A stretch of DNA of 13,924 nt, from positions 1 to 13,924 of the forward strand of contig CAMDRK010000033.1 of the NCBI GenBank assembly GCA_945906715.1. Reading direction: 5' to 3'. The notes beneath the pieces are model-generated. The model was not told the DNA's origin and made no database searches. It saw only the letters and a list, made by a program, of their open reading frames with translations. Below are positions 1-6,133 of this stretch, one piece after another. Position 1 is the first letter of the stretch. Each line of letters starts with the position of its first letter. The stretch comes from Nitrospira lenta (lineage in GTDB: Bacteria > Nitrospirota > Nitrospiria > Nitrospirales > Nitrospiraceae). Made by a program: the position numbers and the translations under genes.

Positions 1-1
1 C

Positions 2-715
2 ATACTGGAATATTTTCGCCAGGATCCTGTCCACCGTCGCTTTCACCAGAATAAAATCACGTTTGGCCTCCTCTATGCGTTCAATGAAAACTTTGTCCTA
101 GTGCTCTCGCACGATGAAGTGGTCCACGGGAAGCAGTCGTTGCTCGATAAGATGCCGGGCGATGACTGGCAACGTTTTGCCAACCTCCGAACCCTCTATG
201 CCTTCATGTATGGACACCCCGGCAAGAAAATGCTGTTCATGGGTGGAGAGTTCGGACAGTGGAGCGAGTGGAACCACGACACCAGCCTGCAATGGCATCT
301 CTGCAATTTCGATCGGCACGCAGGGCTCCAACGGCTCGCACGAGACCTGAATAGGCTCTACAGCCAAGAGCCAGCGCTGCACGAACTCGATCACGACTGG
401 ACCGGTTTCCAATGGATCGATTTTTGCGATGCAACCCACTCCGTGATCGCCTTCCTGCGAAAGGCCAAGGATCAGAATAATCAGATATTATGCTTGTGTA
501 ACTTCACCCCTGTTCCCCGCTACAACTATCGAGTCGGCGTGCCTACCGAAGGCCACTATCGCGAACTGTTGAATAGCGATGCCTCAACCTACGGGGGAAG
601 CAACGTGGGAAACTTGGGAGGGCTCCGTACAAGCGCCCTCCCTTCTCATGGCATGCCCCATTCGCTCGCACTCACACTCCCGCCTCTTTCGGTCTTATTC
701 CTCAAACGAAGCTGA
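2..715 (+). CDS. glgB: 1,4-alpha-glucan branching enzyme, C-terminal part (5' truncated by window)
   Basis: This is the 3' end of a glycogen branching enzyme (GH13), which makes alpha-1,6 branches in glycogen in the cytoplasm. The reading frame is open from base 2, so the gene starts outside the window. The GH13 conserved region IV motif LSHDEVVHGK lies at about bases 104-133, with the catalytic-site HD pair, followed by the family sequence GHPGKKMLFMGGEFGQWSEW and then the C-terminal beta domain (LCNFTPVPR, YRELLNSD). The frame ends at TGA 713-715. About 237 codons are visible, roughly a third of a normal 630-730 residue enzyme. A 170-bp palindromic element begins six bases after the stop and may serve as the transcript end. 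Motif identity makes the call secure; the full domain layout cannot be seen. Confidence 0.95.
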   Translation: MLEYFRQDPVHRRFHQNKITFGLLYAFNENFVLVLSHDEVVHGKQSLLDKMPGDDWQRFANLRTLYAFMYGHPGKKMLFMGGEFGQWSEWNHDTSLQWHLCNFDRHAGLQRLARDLNRLYSQEPALHELDHDWTGFQWIDFCDATHSVIAFLRKAKDQNNQILCLCNFTPVPRYNYRVGVPTEGHYRELLNSDASTYGGSNVGNLGGLRTSALPSHGMPHSLALTLPPLSVLFLKRS

Positions 716-720
716 TTCCA

Positions 721-890
721 CAGGATGCTGAAAAAGCCTCTGGTCTCACCCGCCCAGCCCAGGTGCGCCGAGACGCACCTTATCCCAAGCAAGGCCGCAG
801 GCGAGTCATAACCGGAGGCGTACCCTCAAGGGGTACGTTGAGGATTGTGATGAGCCGAGAACGAAGCTGACGGACTTTTTCAGCATCCTG
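721..890. repeat. 170-bp palindromic element with 16-bp terminal inverted repeats (MITE/REP-like)
   Basis: The ends are perfect inverted repeats: CAGGATGCTGAAAAAG at 721-736 and its reverse complement at 875-890. Inside are two further perfect 7-bp stems: AGGTGCG 761-767 with CGCACCT 774-780, and CGTACCC 819-825 with GGGTACG 831-837. There is no room for a transposase and no obvious target duplication at the borders. It fills nearly the whole glgB-DUF882 gap, between two genes that converge on it. The sequence resembles a dispersed element I associate with Nitrospira genomes; this is recall. A non-autonomous mobile element or a large bidirectional terminator would both fit. Confidence 0.8.
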
Positions 891-904
891 CGTGGGGAGG
901 GGAA

Positions 905-1501
905 CTACCAGGTTCTGAAGGGACCGCAATCGAGATGGATGAACTTCTTGCGCGGATAAACCCCGACTCCACCATACTGCAACTTCAATGCGGCATGCTG
1001 AAGTTCGCGAATCTCGATACCGGGAATATAGAAGTCGAGTGCCTGTCCCTCGATATGTAGACTGTGCTGCGCGACTCGTCGACTTCGTTTTACAAGTTGC
1101 GCATTGTATCCCGGAGACCGATAGCCGGAAATTACGTGGATATCTTCCGTGCTATAGACCGCTTTGTGCACGAGATTGACGTGCTCCAACATTCGCACAT
1201 CGATGGCAGCGACTTCTCCCGTGTGATGGCAACGCAGAATGTGATTCACCTCATCCAGCGCCGTCAGGTCATAATTCCCTGCGTCATCACGATAGCGGAC
1301 TCGAAGCCGTTCGCCCGTATGCACATTGAAAAAGGTGAGTTCACCGTCAGGAAGGTCGTTCGCGCGCGCGACTGCGGGATATAGCAGTTTACTGCCGAGC
1401 AACAGCAGCCCGACAACAGATGTTTTCAAAAAAGACCGACGAGTCCAAGACCAAGAATCTGGATGCTGCAAAGAACCGCTCCGGAAGAAGGTGCACTGCA
1501 T
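905..1501 (-). CDS. YcbK/DUF882 family protein (M15-like peptidase fold), Tat-exported
   Basis: A 198-residue protein of the YcbK/DUF882 family, related to peptidase M15 enzymes that act on murein peptides; E. coli YcbK is the closest familiar relative. Residues 21-44 form a twin-arginine signal (RRSFLK, then a hydrophobic stretch ending in AVARA), predicting export of a folded protein to the periplasm. The conserved core follows: GYRSPGYN at 126-133, SLHIEGQALD at 147-156 with His149 and Asp156 as probable zinc ligands, and HLDCGP at 189-194 with His189 as the third. The start is ATG at 1501, giving a slightly long n-region before RR and only a weak ribosome site. It diverges from the receiver gene across 225 bp. 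Family assignment is firm; catalytic activity is inferred from the preserved His/Asp/His. Confidence 0.88.
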   Translation of the reverse strand: MQCTFFRSGSLQHPDSWSWTRRSFLKTSVVGLLLLGSKLLYPAVARANDLPDGELTFFNVHTGERLRVRYRDDAGNYDLTALDEVNHILRCHHTGEVAAIDVRMLEHVNLVHKAVYSTEDIHVISGYRSPGYNAQLVKRSRRVAQHSLHIEGQALDFYIPGIEIRELQHAALKLQYGGVGVYPRKKFIHLDCGPFRTW

Positions 1502-1522
1502 TCTGTCAGGACAACTCTGGCC

Positions 1523-1551
1523 CTTGTATCAAAATCGCGGGACTCGGTCAA
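1523..1551 (-). promoter_or_regulatory. candidate sigma-70-type promoter of the DUF882 gene
   Basis: On the minus strand TTGACC (1551-1546) is followed by a 17-bp spacer and TACAAG (1528-1523). These match the -35 box at 5 of 6 and the -10 box at 4 of 6. The predicted transcript would begin near 1516, about 14 bases before the ATG at 1501. Found by eye only. Confidence 0.4.
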
Positions 1552-1581
1552 CCCTTCCTATCATTTCTTCCTATAGTTTTT

Positions 1582-1621
1582 CATGTGAGTGCAATCTAGC
1601 CACACCACTCAGCCTCACATG
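1582..1621. promoter_or_regulatory. perfect 8-bp inverted repeat in divergent intergenic region
   Basis: CATGTGAG at 1582-1589 and CTCACATG at 1614-1621 are perfect inverted copies separated by 24 bp. They lie between the divergently transcribed DUF882 and receiver genes. The half-site spacing (about three helical turns) would suit two bound regulator dimers or a looped operator. No poly-T follows, so it is not an ordinary terminator. The regulatory role is inference. Confidence 0.35.
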
Positions 1622-1726
1622 ATTCGATCTGCACCATCAAGTTGATTAACATCATGCCCATCAACTTTCCTCTAGACAGAAGATCCCGACCCCAGGTAAG
1701 ATCGGAAAGCAATTAGGCAGAGCTCT

Positions 1727-2089
1727 ATGGCCACTATCCTTGTAATCGACGACGAAGAATCGATCCGCAGCCTTCTAAAGGAAGTCCTTGAGAGGGCCGG
1801 CCACTCTGTGCTCGAAGCCTCCGATGGTCATCAGGGCTTGACCCTCTACCAGAACAACACCGTGGATCTCGTCCTCATGGACATTCTGATGCCGGGAACC
1901 GACGGTCTCGAAACCACATTGCAACTGACGCGGGAATATCTCGATGCGAAGGTCATCGCCATGACCGGTGCGCACGGGGAGAAAAACTTCCTTGACGTTG
2001 CAAAACTCTTCGGCGCCCGCCGCGTCTTCGAAAAACCCTTCGACCTCGCTCAACTCGTCCAAGCCGTCAACGAAGAACTCGCCAAGTAG
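1727..2089 (+). CDS. single-domain response regulator receiver (CheY-like)
   Basis: A 120-residue stand-alone receiver domain that would take a phosphoryl group from a histidine kinase and signal by protein contact, because there is no output domain. The active site is complete: acidic pair Asp8-Asp9, phosphoacceptor Asp52 in VLMDILMPG, Thr80 in MTGA, and Lys103 in the KPF motif. Length matches CheY/Spo0F-type proteins. The ATG at 1727 follows a modest AGGCAG-like ribosome site. No kinase gene is adjacent, so the partner is unknown and probably encoded elsewhere. The neighbour on the left is divergent and the VanZ-like gene to the right has its own candidate promoter, so this looks monocistronic. 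Confidence 0.93.
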   Translation: MATILVIDDEESIRSLLKEVLERAGHSVLEASDGHQGLTLYQNNTVDLVLMDILMPGTDGLETTLQLTREYLDAKVIAMTGAHGEKNFLDVAKLFGARRVFEKPFDLAQLVQAVNEELAK

Positions 2090-2180
2090 CCCCTCTTGAT
2101 GCTGCTGGCGAACAGCCGACACATCTCCATTCACAACTTGATACTCGTACCTAACGAGCAAGCACCTGCACGAAATCATT

Positions 2181-2204
2181 TGCCGTCTTAGCCAATTGAC
2201 GGCA
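2181..2204. other. 7-bp stem-loop between receiver and VanZ-like genes
   Basis: TGCCGTC (2181-2187) and GACGGCA (2198-2204) pair perfectly around a 10-base loop. There is no T-tract after it, so it would be a poor intrinsic terminator. It overlaps the -35 box of the candidate promoter of the next gene, so an operator is an equal possibility. Confidence 0.3.
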
Positions 2205-2225
2205 TCCGTCACTCTCTGCCATTAT
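2196..2225 (+). promoter_or_regulatory. candidate promoter of the VanZ-like gene
   Basis: TTGACG (2196-2201) and CATTAT (2220-2225) are separated by 18 bp and match the -35 and -10 boxes at 5/6 and 4/6. Transcription would start near 2233, which favours the ATG at 2274 over the upstream in-frame TTG 2196 or ATG 2232. Identified by eye. Confidence 0.35.
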
Positions 2226-2273
2226 TTCAGGATGGGGCATGATTCCTGTCGCGTTGCAACGATCTCTGCGGCC

Positions 2274-2780
2274 ATGAAACCAAGAAGCCGTTTCCTCTTG
2301 TCTTGTCTCGCAGTGCTCTTCCTTACCCCGCTTTTCCCGCTGAATAATTTCGTCGGGTACCCACATTGGGAAGCGATTCATTGGATTCCCTTTCAAGACT
2401 TCGCGCCCACCAAGAATGTTCTCATAGACATCATCGGTAATATTGGCTGGTTCATGATCACCGGGTATCTCATGCATTACTGGATGGGTGAGGATTCTTC
2501 CTCCTTCCAGTCCATGGCAACAGTCGCCATCATTACAGCAGGCGTTTCTCTTTCGACCGAATTCTTCCAGGTCTTCTGCCACAATCGCACTCCCTCAATG
2601 ACGGATGTCAGTTGCAATATCATAGGCGCCTGCCTCGGTGCCTTGCTCTCGAGACAGTACCACTCCGCGCCTTCCTCAGAGACGACCCTCAGAGTCGATC
2701 CTTTAGCAGCTCTGCCAAATCAGGATCGACCGCCAAGATCTTTCCGTGCAAGCCCGTGCATCATCGACGAATCGTTGTAG
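2274..2780 (+). CDS. VanZ-like family integral membrane protein
   Basis: A 168-residue protein of the VanZ-like family, small inner-membrane proteins named after a teicoplanin-resistance protein but mostly of unknown role. With the start at ATG 2274 it has a basic N-terminus (MKPRSR), then hydrophobic segments at about 7-23, 48-70, 80-101 and 113-127. Family hallmarks are the WIPFQDF loop (37-43), the DIIGNIGWF segment (52-60), Glu96 near the end of the third helix, and the R-x-P-S-x-T-D-V-x-C-N-IIGA-LG run at 105-122. Two upstream in-frame starts (TTG 2196, ATG 2232) exist; I prefer 2274 because a TM helix follows directly and the candidate promoter lies upstream of it. No clear ribosome site is seen for any of the three. 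The last ~20 codons overlap the opposite-strand gene. Confidence 0.8.
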   Translation: MKPRSRFLLSCLAVLFLTPLFPLNNFVGYPHWEAIHWIPFQDFAPTKNVLIDIIGNIGWFMITGYLMHYWMGEDSSSFQSMATVAIITAGVSLSTEFFQVFCHNRTPSMTDVSCNIIGACLGALLSRQYHSAPSSETTLRVDPLAALPNQDRPPRSFRASPCIIDESL

Positions 2781-3574
2781 CCCACCTCACTGAGGGCATC
2801 CATCATGTGCAAACCCCTAGTCGCCGCCAATTCCTTTGCTTTCATGAAGTTTTTCGCGCTGAACCGCGCCACCGCCGGCTGACCGTTCACAATCTGACAA
2901 GCTAGGATCTCGCCGTTCACCTCCAGCATCCCTCCCTGCTCGACCAACGTCTTGGCCTGCGCCAGTGTAATGCCATGAAGCTGCGAAAACTCCTCCAGTC
3001 CTCCCGTCTCAACCAATCGCCCGTCCGGCATGATGCAGAGTCGCTTGAAATGCGGAGACCAGTCCTTGCGAAAGTCGATGTACTTGATATCACCGCCTTT
3101 CGCCACGGCACGATCCAACGTGCGGTAATCGATCCCAAGATTTTTCTCATCGAGTTTCGCCTGTAACTCTTCCGGCAACGTTCGATGAAGGACCATCGCC
3201 GCCACCTCACCGAGCGGAATGCTGCGCGCATGCGCCAACTGCTCTGCCTCGGCAAATTGCATCAGGTCCAATGTCCAGGTCTGCTTGGGAGCTTCCCCCG
3301 TCGGATCGATCCGACAGGCGAACAAGCCACGTGTCAAAATCCCGCCAACCTGCGGATACACGTAGACCCCGCCTTCGGCTAGTATCTTCGTCATCGTTTC
3401 GAATGGGACTTCATAGCTTTCCGACAAGACCTTCGCATGCGCAGATACATCCTCCTGCAGCGTCATGGCACAGACCGTCACATTCCCCGGCGCATCGAAC
3501 TCAGAATAGTCCTCGACAATATTGTACAGAATCGGGAACTTCGACTTCGCCGCCTTCTTTTTAATCTTAAACAT
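2720..3574 (-). CDS. hypothetical protein with an internal threefold repeat
   Basis: A 284-residue soluble protein that I do not recognise. No signal peptide or membrane segment is seen; the N-terminus is lysine-rich (MFKIKKKAAKSK). It contains three diverged units of about 70 residues, at roughly 54-127, 147-212 and 199-265. Each has an alpha-helical start ending in a GG turn (ILAEGG 64-69, AVAKGG 156-161, LVEQGG 210-215), then beta-like sequence with a Cys-containing strand (LFACRI 84-89, RLCIMP 178-183, ILACQI 223-228), and in units 1 and 3 a helix like FAEAEQLA or FMKAKELA. This suggests repeated small alpha/beta domains. The gene starts at ATG 3574 with a poor ribosome site, lies 79 bp downstream of the SagB-like gene on the same strand, and overlaps the VanZ-like 3' end by 61 bp. 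Good codon structure and internal homology support a real gene. Confidence 0.75.
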   Translation of the reverse strand: MFKIKKKAAKSKFPILYNIVEDYSEFDAPGNVTVCAMTLQEDVSAHAKVLSESYEVPFETMTKILAEGGVYVYPQVGGILTRGLFACRIDPTGEAPKQTWTLDLMQFAEAEQLAHARSIPLGEVAAMVLHRTLPEELQAKLDEKNLGIDYRTLDRAVAKGGDIKYIDFRKDWSPHFKRLCIMPDGRLVETGGLEEFSQLHGITLAQAKTLVEQGGMLEVNGEILACQIVNGQPAVARFSAKNFMKAKELAATRGLHMMDALSEVGYNDSSMMHGLARKDLGGRS

Positions 3575-3633
3575 TTCTCAACTCGGCTCTCTCATCTCGT
3601 CGTGTGTCGCTCGGATGACCGACTCTTGGTACC

Positions 3634-3670
3634 CACGCCTCACCCCTTACGCCTTACCCCTCACGTTTCA
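3634..3670. repeat. G/C-skewed short repeat (family 2), copy at SagB-like 3' end
   Basis: A C-rich run of CACCCCTTAC/CGCCTTACCCCTCACG-like units spans the stop codon of the SagB-like gene and supplies its last few codons. Related units occur in the same gene's linker (4358-4388 and 4586-4650) and near 10242-10306. Confidence 0.6.
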
Positions 3671-5459
3671 GACGCCCATACGGAGACAATGTCATCAATC
3701 GTCCATCTTCAACCGGCCCACCGATCGTGAAGTGATAGAGCGATTGGAAACTCAGCCCCTTCACCGCGACAATCTCATGGACGGGATCGTCGAAAAAACA
3801 GCCAATTCCGGTTGCTCTGATACCAACTGCCTCTGCTTCCAGGTACAACACCTGTCCTAGCAATCCGGACTCCCAGAATAGACGTGGATACCACCAGGCA
3901 CCCCCTTCTCGCAAGCGCCCCTCGAACTCGGCCAACATACCAAACGAGAAGGCGCAGTCTCCAGCAATATCTTGGTGGCAACTCACTTGCACTGCCAGTT
4001 TCTTCGCATCCCCTTCAAGCAGCCAGTAGAACGGCAAATCCTCCGGGCAACCCGGGACCGGAGTCCAGCTCAGTTCTGGATTCATGGATTGTTGAATGAA
4101 GACCAGCTTCTTGGGATCGCGGGCTAGAAAATAGAGCCCTGGCGTAAGACCATCCACTCGATGCACAAATATTAAAAGGTGAATCGCCGGATCGTAGGGC
4201 CAGACATCCCAGGGCATTGGCCGATCCAATTGTGGCCGATCCGCACGAGGCATCACCCGCTGCATCATGCGAAAGAATGTCGCTGATGAGATTGATGTCT
4301 TCCCGTCGAACGACACCGCACTCCGGCGCTGGCGGATGATCTGGCCCGCCGAAGGCTCGTGAGGCGTGAGGGGTAAGGGGTGAGGGGTTTTCTGATAAGT
4401 CTGCAAAGAAATGATTGATCGCTGGGACTGCGTCTTCCATGAAGCGTCTGCCACCTCATCAATAATGTCCCAATGCACGCCATGCTCGCCACTCAACCGA
4501 TTGGCTTTCCCATGCCAAGTGCATTCAGCGACATCCTTCACCACATTTGGATCGAGAAACAGTGGAATCTCTTCCCTGCTACCACTGACCCCTAACTCCT
4601 TACCCCTTACCTTCTCATCACCCCTTACCCCTAACCCCTCACCCCTCACGTCTCTAGAGGGCCAGACTACAGCCAGACAATCGGGATGTTCCGATTCAAC
4701 GTCTTGAAAGTCGTCCATCCGACTGGTCCCCAACAGGAGCGCAATCGTATGTTGCTCCACGCCATCGAGCAGGACCATCTTCCATCCGAGCGTCGCCGCG
4801 GCAATCCGCGCTGTCCCTATCGCGTGACCGACATCATGATTGCAGTAGCGAAATGCTCGCTCTCCATACTTCCAGGCCTCTCGCCAATGGACCGAGGTCA
4901 GGCCGAAAAGAAATGAACCGGGAGGAAAGAGAGACAGCAGATGATCGACGAGTTCAGCGGAAAATTCAGCGCGTAACTCCAGTCCGTGTTCCTTCGATGC
5001 GTAGTGATAGAGTCCTGGATTGAGATCAAGCCCCTCGATCTCCGGCATAACCACATAGCCTTCGGTTGGATGGAGATTGCCTGAGGATGGATTACTCCGA
5101 AGCGGCCACTCCGACTCCCCTGCTTTCTTCCAGGCCGACAGAGCAAGTGCGAATTCGAAAAATCGAGAAAGAGACCGTACGTTGACTGGCGGGCTGGCAA
5201 CCGCTCCAGACTGGTAGATGGCGTCGTAGACGGGCGACACCGGTTCTTTATCCGGCGGCAGCAGCGGCAGCGAAATCAGCGAAGCTCCTACAAACCGCCG
5301 AAAGGGATCAGGCTGATTGGCCCAATCTAGATACCCAAGCGCACGAGCATAGCGATTGAAATGGTGTTTGGTCTGAACGTGATAGCGGATGACCCGGTCG
5401 ATCGGATCGGTCGGTACAGTCTCAACTGGTTCGTGGTACAAGGGAATTTCGGTAGCCAT
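3654..5459 (-). CDS. tandem SagB/ThcOx-type nitroreductase-domain protein
   Basis: A 601-residue cytoplasmic flavoprotein with two nitroreductase-fold domains in one chain; the SagB/ThcOx relatives are FMN oxidoreductases, best known for oxidising azolines in peptide natural products. After an N-terminal segment containing HVQTKHHFNRYARALG (27-42), domain 1 spans about 95-268, with RSNPSSGNLHPTEGY (121-135) and KYGERAFRYCNHDVGHAIG (197-215), the usual FMN-site and core motifs. Domain 2 spans about 373-590, with RQRRSAVSFDG (376-386), QDIAGDCAFSFGM (496-508) and a WESGLLGQVLYLEAEAVGI core. The linker and the C-terminal tail include in-frame copies of a short genomic repeat. No YcaO cyclodehydratase or precursor peptide lies nearby, so azole synthesis is not supported; the substrate is unknown. 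The ATG at 5459 has no evident Shine-Dalgarno. It diverges from the gene at 5626 and may be cotranscribed with 3574-2720. Confidence 0.85.
   Translation of the reverse strand: MATEIPLYHEPVETVPTDPIDRVIRYHVQTKHHFNRYARALGYLDWANQPDPFRRFVGASLISLPLLPPDKEPVSPVYDAIYQSGAVASPPVNVRSLSRFFEFALALSAWKKAGESEWPLRSNPSSGNLHPTEGYVVMPEIEGLDLNPGLYHYASKEHGLELRAEFSAELVDHLLSLFPPGSFLFGLTSVHWREAWKYGERAFRYCNHDVGHAIGTARIAAATLGWKMVLLDGVEQHTIALLLGTSRMDDFQDVESEHPDCLAVVWPSRDVRGEGLGVRGDEKVRGKELGVSGSREEIPLFLDPNVVKDVAECTWHGKANRLSGEHGVHWDIIDEVADASWKTQSQRSIISLQTYQKTPHPLPLTPHEPSAGQIIRQRRSAVSFDGKTSISSATFFRMMQRVMPRADRPQLDRPMPWDVWPYDPAIHLLIFVHRVDGLTPGLYFLARDPKKLVFIQQSMNPELSWTPVPGCPEDLPFYWLLEGDAKKLAVQVSCHQDIAGDCAFSFGMLAEFEGRLREGGAWWYPRLFWESGLLGQVLYLEAEAVGIRATGIGCFFDDPVHEIVAVKGLSFQSLYHFTIGGPVEDGRLMTLSPYGRLKREG
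4358..4388. repeat. family 2 repeat inside the SagB-like coding sequence, G-rich copy
   Basis: A CGTGAGGCGTGAGGGG run followed by TAAGGGGTGAGGGG lies within the gene and is translated in frame (opposite strand) as the Pro/Leu-rich segment near residues 358-368. It is in the opposite orientation to the copy at 4586-4650. Confidence 0.65.
4586..4650. repeat. family 2 repeat inside the SagB-like coding sequence, C-rich copy
   Basis: About 65 bp of degenerate CCCCTTACC/CCCCTAACC/CCCCTCACC units. On the coding strand it reads as a Gly/Arg/Glu-rich stretch at residues 271-292 (VRGEGLGVRG and so on) at the end of nitroreductase domain 1. It keeps the frame open. Confidence 0.7.
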
Positions 5460-5615
5460 CGTAATAAGTGGTCATAGTCTACAGAGCTGCTTGAAGGAAA
5501 GTAAACGCGGGATCTTTGTCTGGCACATCATTACACATATTGGGGAACCTCTAGTTTCATAGAGCACTCATTGATCTTCGTCTCTCTCCCCACGTATCCT
5601 GGCTCAACAAGACTT

Positions 5616-5620
5616 GAGGT
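5616..5620 (+). promoter_or_regulatory. Shine-Dalgarno deciding the start at 5626
   Basis: GAGGT sits five bases before ATG 5626. It selects this ATG over the in-frame TTG at 5614, which overlaps the ribosome site. Confidence 0.6.
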
Positions 5621-5625
5621 CACCC

Positions 5626-6048
5626 ATGCAATTCGATGCTGCACTTGCCGCACAAGAGACGTTCCGACGAGCCGAAACGGAGCTTGCCTCCGACTGGGAT
5701 ACGGCCGTTGAATTGGAAGCAATCTTTTCCTCTAACGCAGGATCGACGGCTCGCGACGCCTATGAAGGCCTGCTCGCTCTCAGCAATCGATACCCGAGGG
5801 CCTATTCCTACCAGGCCTTCTGTATTTTCATCACCTGGCAGCAGGTGACGGAAGAGACGATTGCCCATCATTTCCAGACAGGCCTAAGACTCTGTGAAGC
5901 CTTCCTCGCCTCGCATGAAGCGAAGGATGCACAAGACATCGCCTACGTCACCGAACTCTATGGGTCATTTCGCGATGGATTGGGGCTCGATGAGGAAGAT
6001 GAGATTCAAGTCGAGTTTCGAAAAGACACGCCAAAGGGGGGAGACTAG
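5626..6048 (+). CDS. hypothetical protein, mostly helical
   Basis: A 140-residue acidic protein of unknown function, starting at ATG 5626 behind a good GAGGT ribosome site. No signal peptide, TM segment or known catalytic motif is visible. The sequence is rich in Ala, Glu and aromatic residues in a helical pattern (for example ARDAYEGLLALSNRYPRAYSYQAF near 44-67 and GLRLCEAFLASHEAKD further on), compatible with a TPR-like helical repeat fold. It ends in an acidic, then basic tail (LDEEDEIQVEFRKDTPKGGD). An 85-bp repeat-bearing gap separates it from the TPR protein downstream, in the same direction, so cotranscription is likely. The function may be linked to that TPR protein, but this is inference. 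Confidence 0.75.
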   Translation: MQFDAALAAQETFRRAETELASDWDTAVELEAIFSSNAGSTARDAYEGLLALSNRYPRAYSYQAFCIFITWQQVTEETIAHHFQTGLRLCEAFLASHEAKDAQDIAYVTELYGSFRDGLGLDEEDEIQVEFRKDTPKGGD

Positions 6049-6054
6049 TCCCCA

Positions 6055-6089
6055 AAGTGCTGAGTTCAAAGTTCTGAGTGCTGAGTTAG
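6055..6089. repeat. short direct repeats of GTGCTGAGT type (family 3)
   Basis: GTGCTGAGTT, GTTCTGAGT and GTGCTGAGTT occur in 35 bases, followed to 6133 by degenerate GCTGACGGCTGACAG units. This fills the gap between the two coding regions and runs up to the next start codon. It is non-coding and too irregular to be CRISPR. Confidence 0.55.
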
Positions 6090-6133
6090 GGATTGTCAGA
6101 AACAGAGCGATGAACGCTGACGGCTGACAGCTC

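Noticed and set aside
1064..1384. Plus-strand open frame opposite the DUF882 gene
   Set aside because: The minus-strand frame carries a Tat signal and all family motifs; the plus frame has none and is a shadow.
1471..1478. GGATGCTG inside the DUF882 gene as another end of the 170-bp element
   Set aside because: Only eight bases match, within signal-region codons, with no palindrome partner; likely chance.
2274..2780. Glycopeptide resistance determinant
   Set aside because: VanZ-like proteins are widespread and mostly unrelated to resistance; no vanHAX or regulators are present.
3654..5459. Thiazole/oxazole-modified peptide biosynthesis locus
   Set aside because: Only the SagB-like oxidase is present; no YcaO protein, precursor peptide or transporter is seen within 5 kb on either side in the window.
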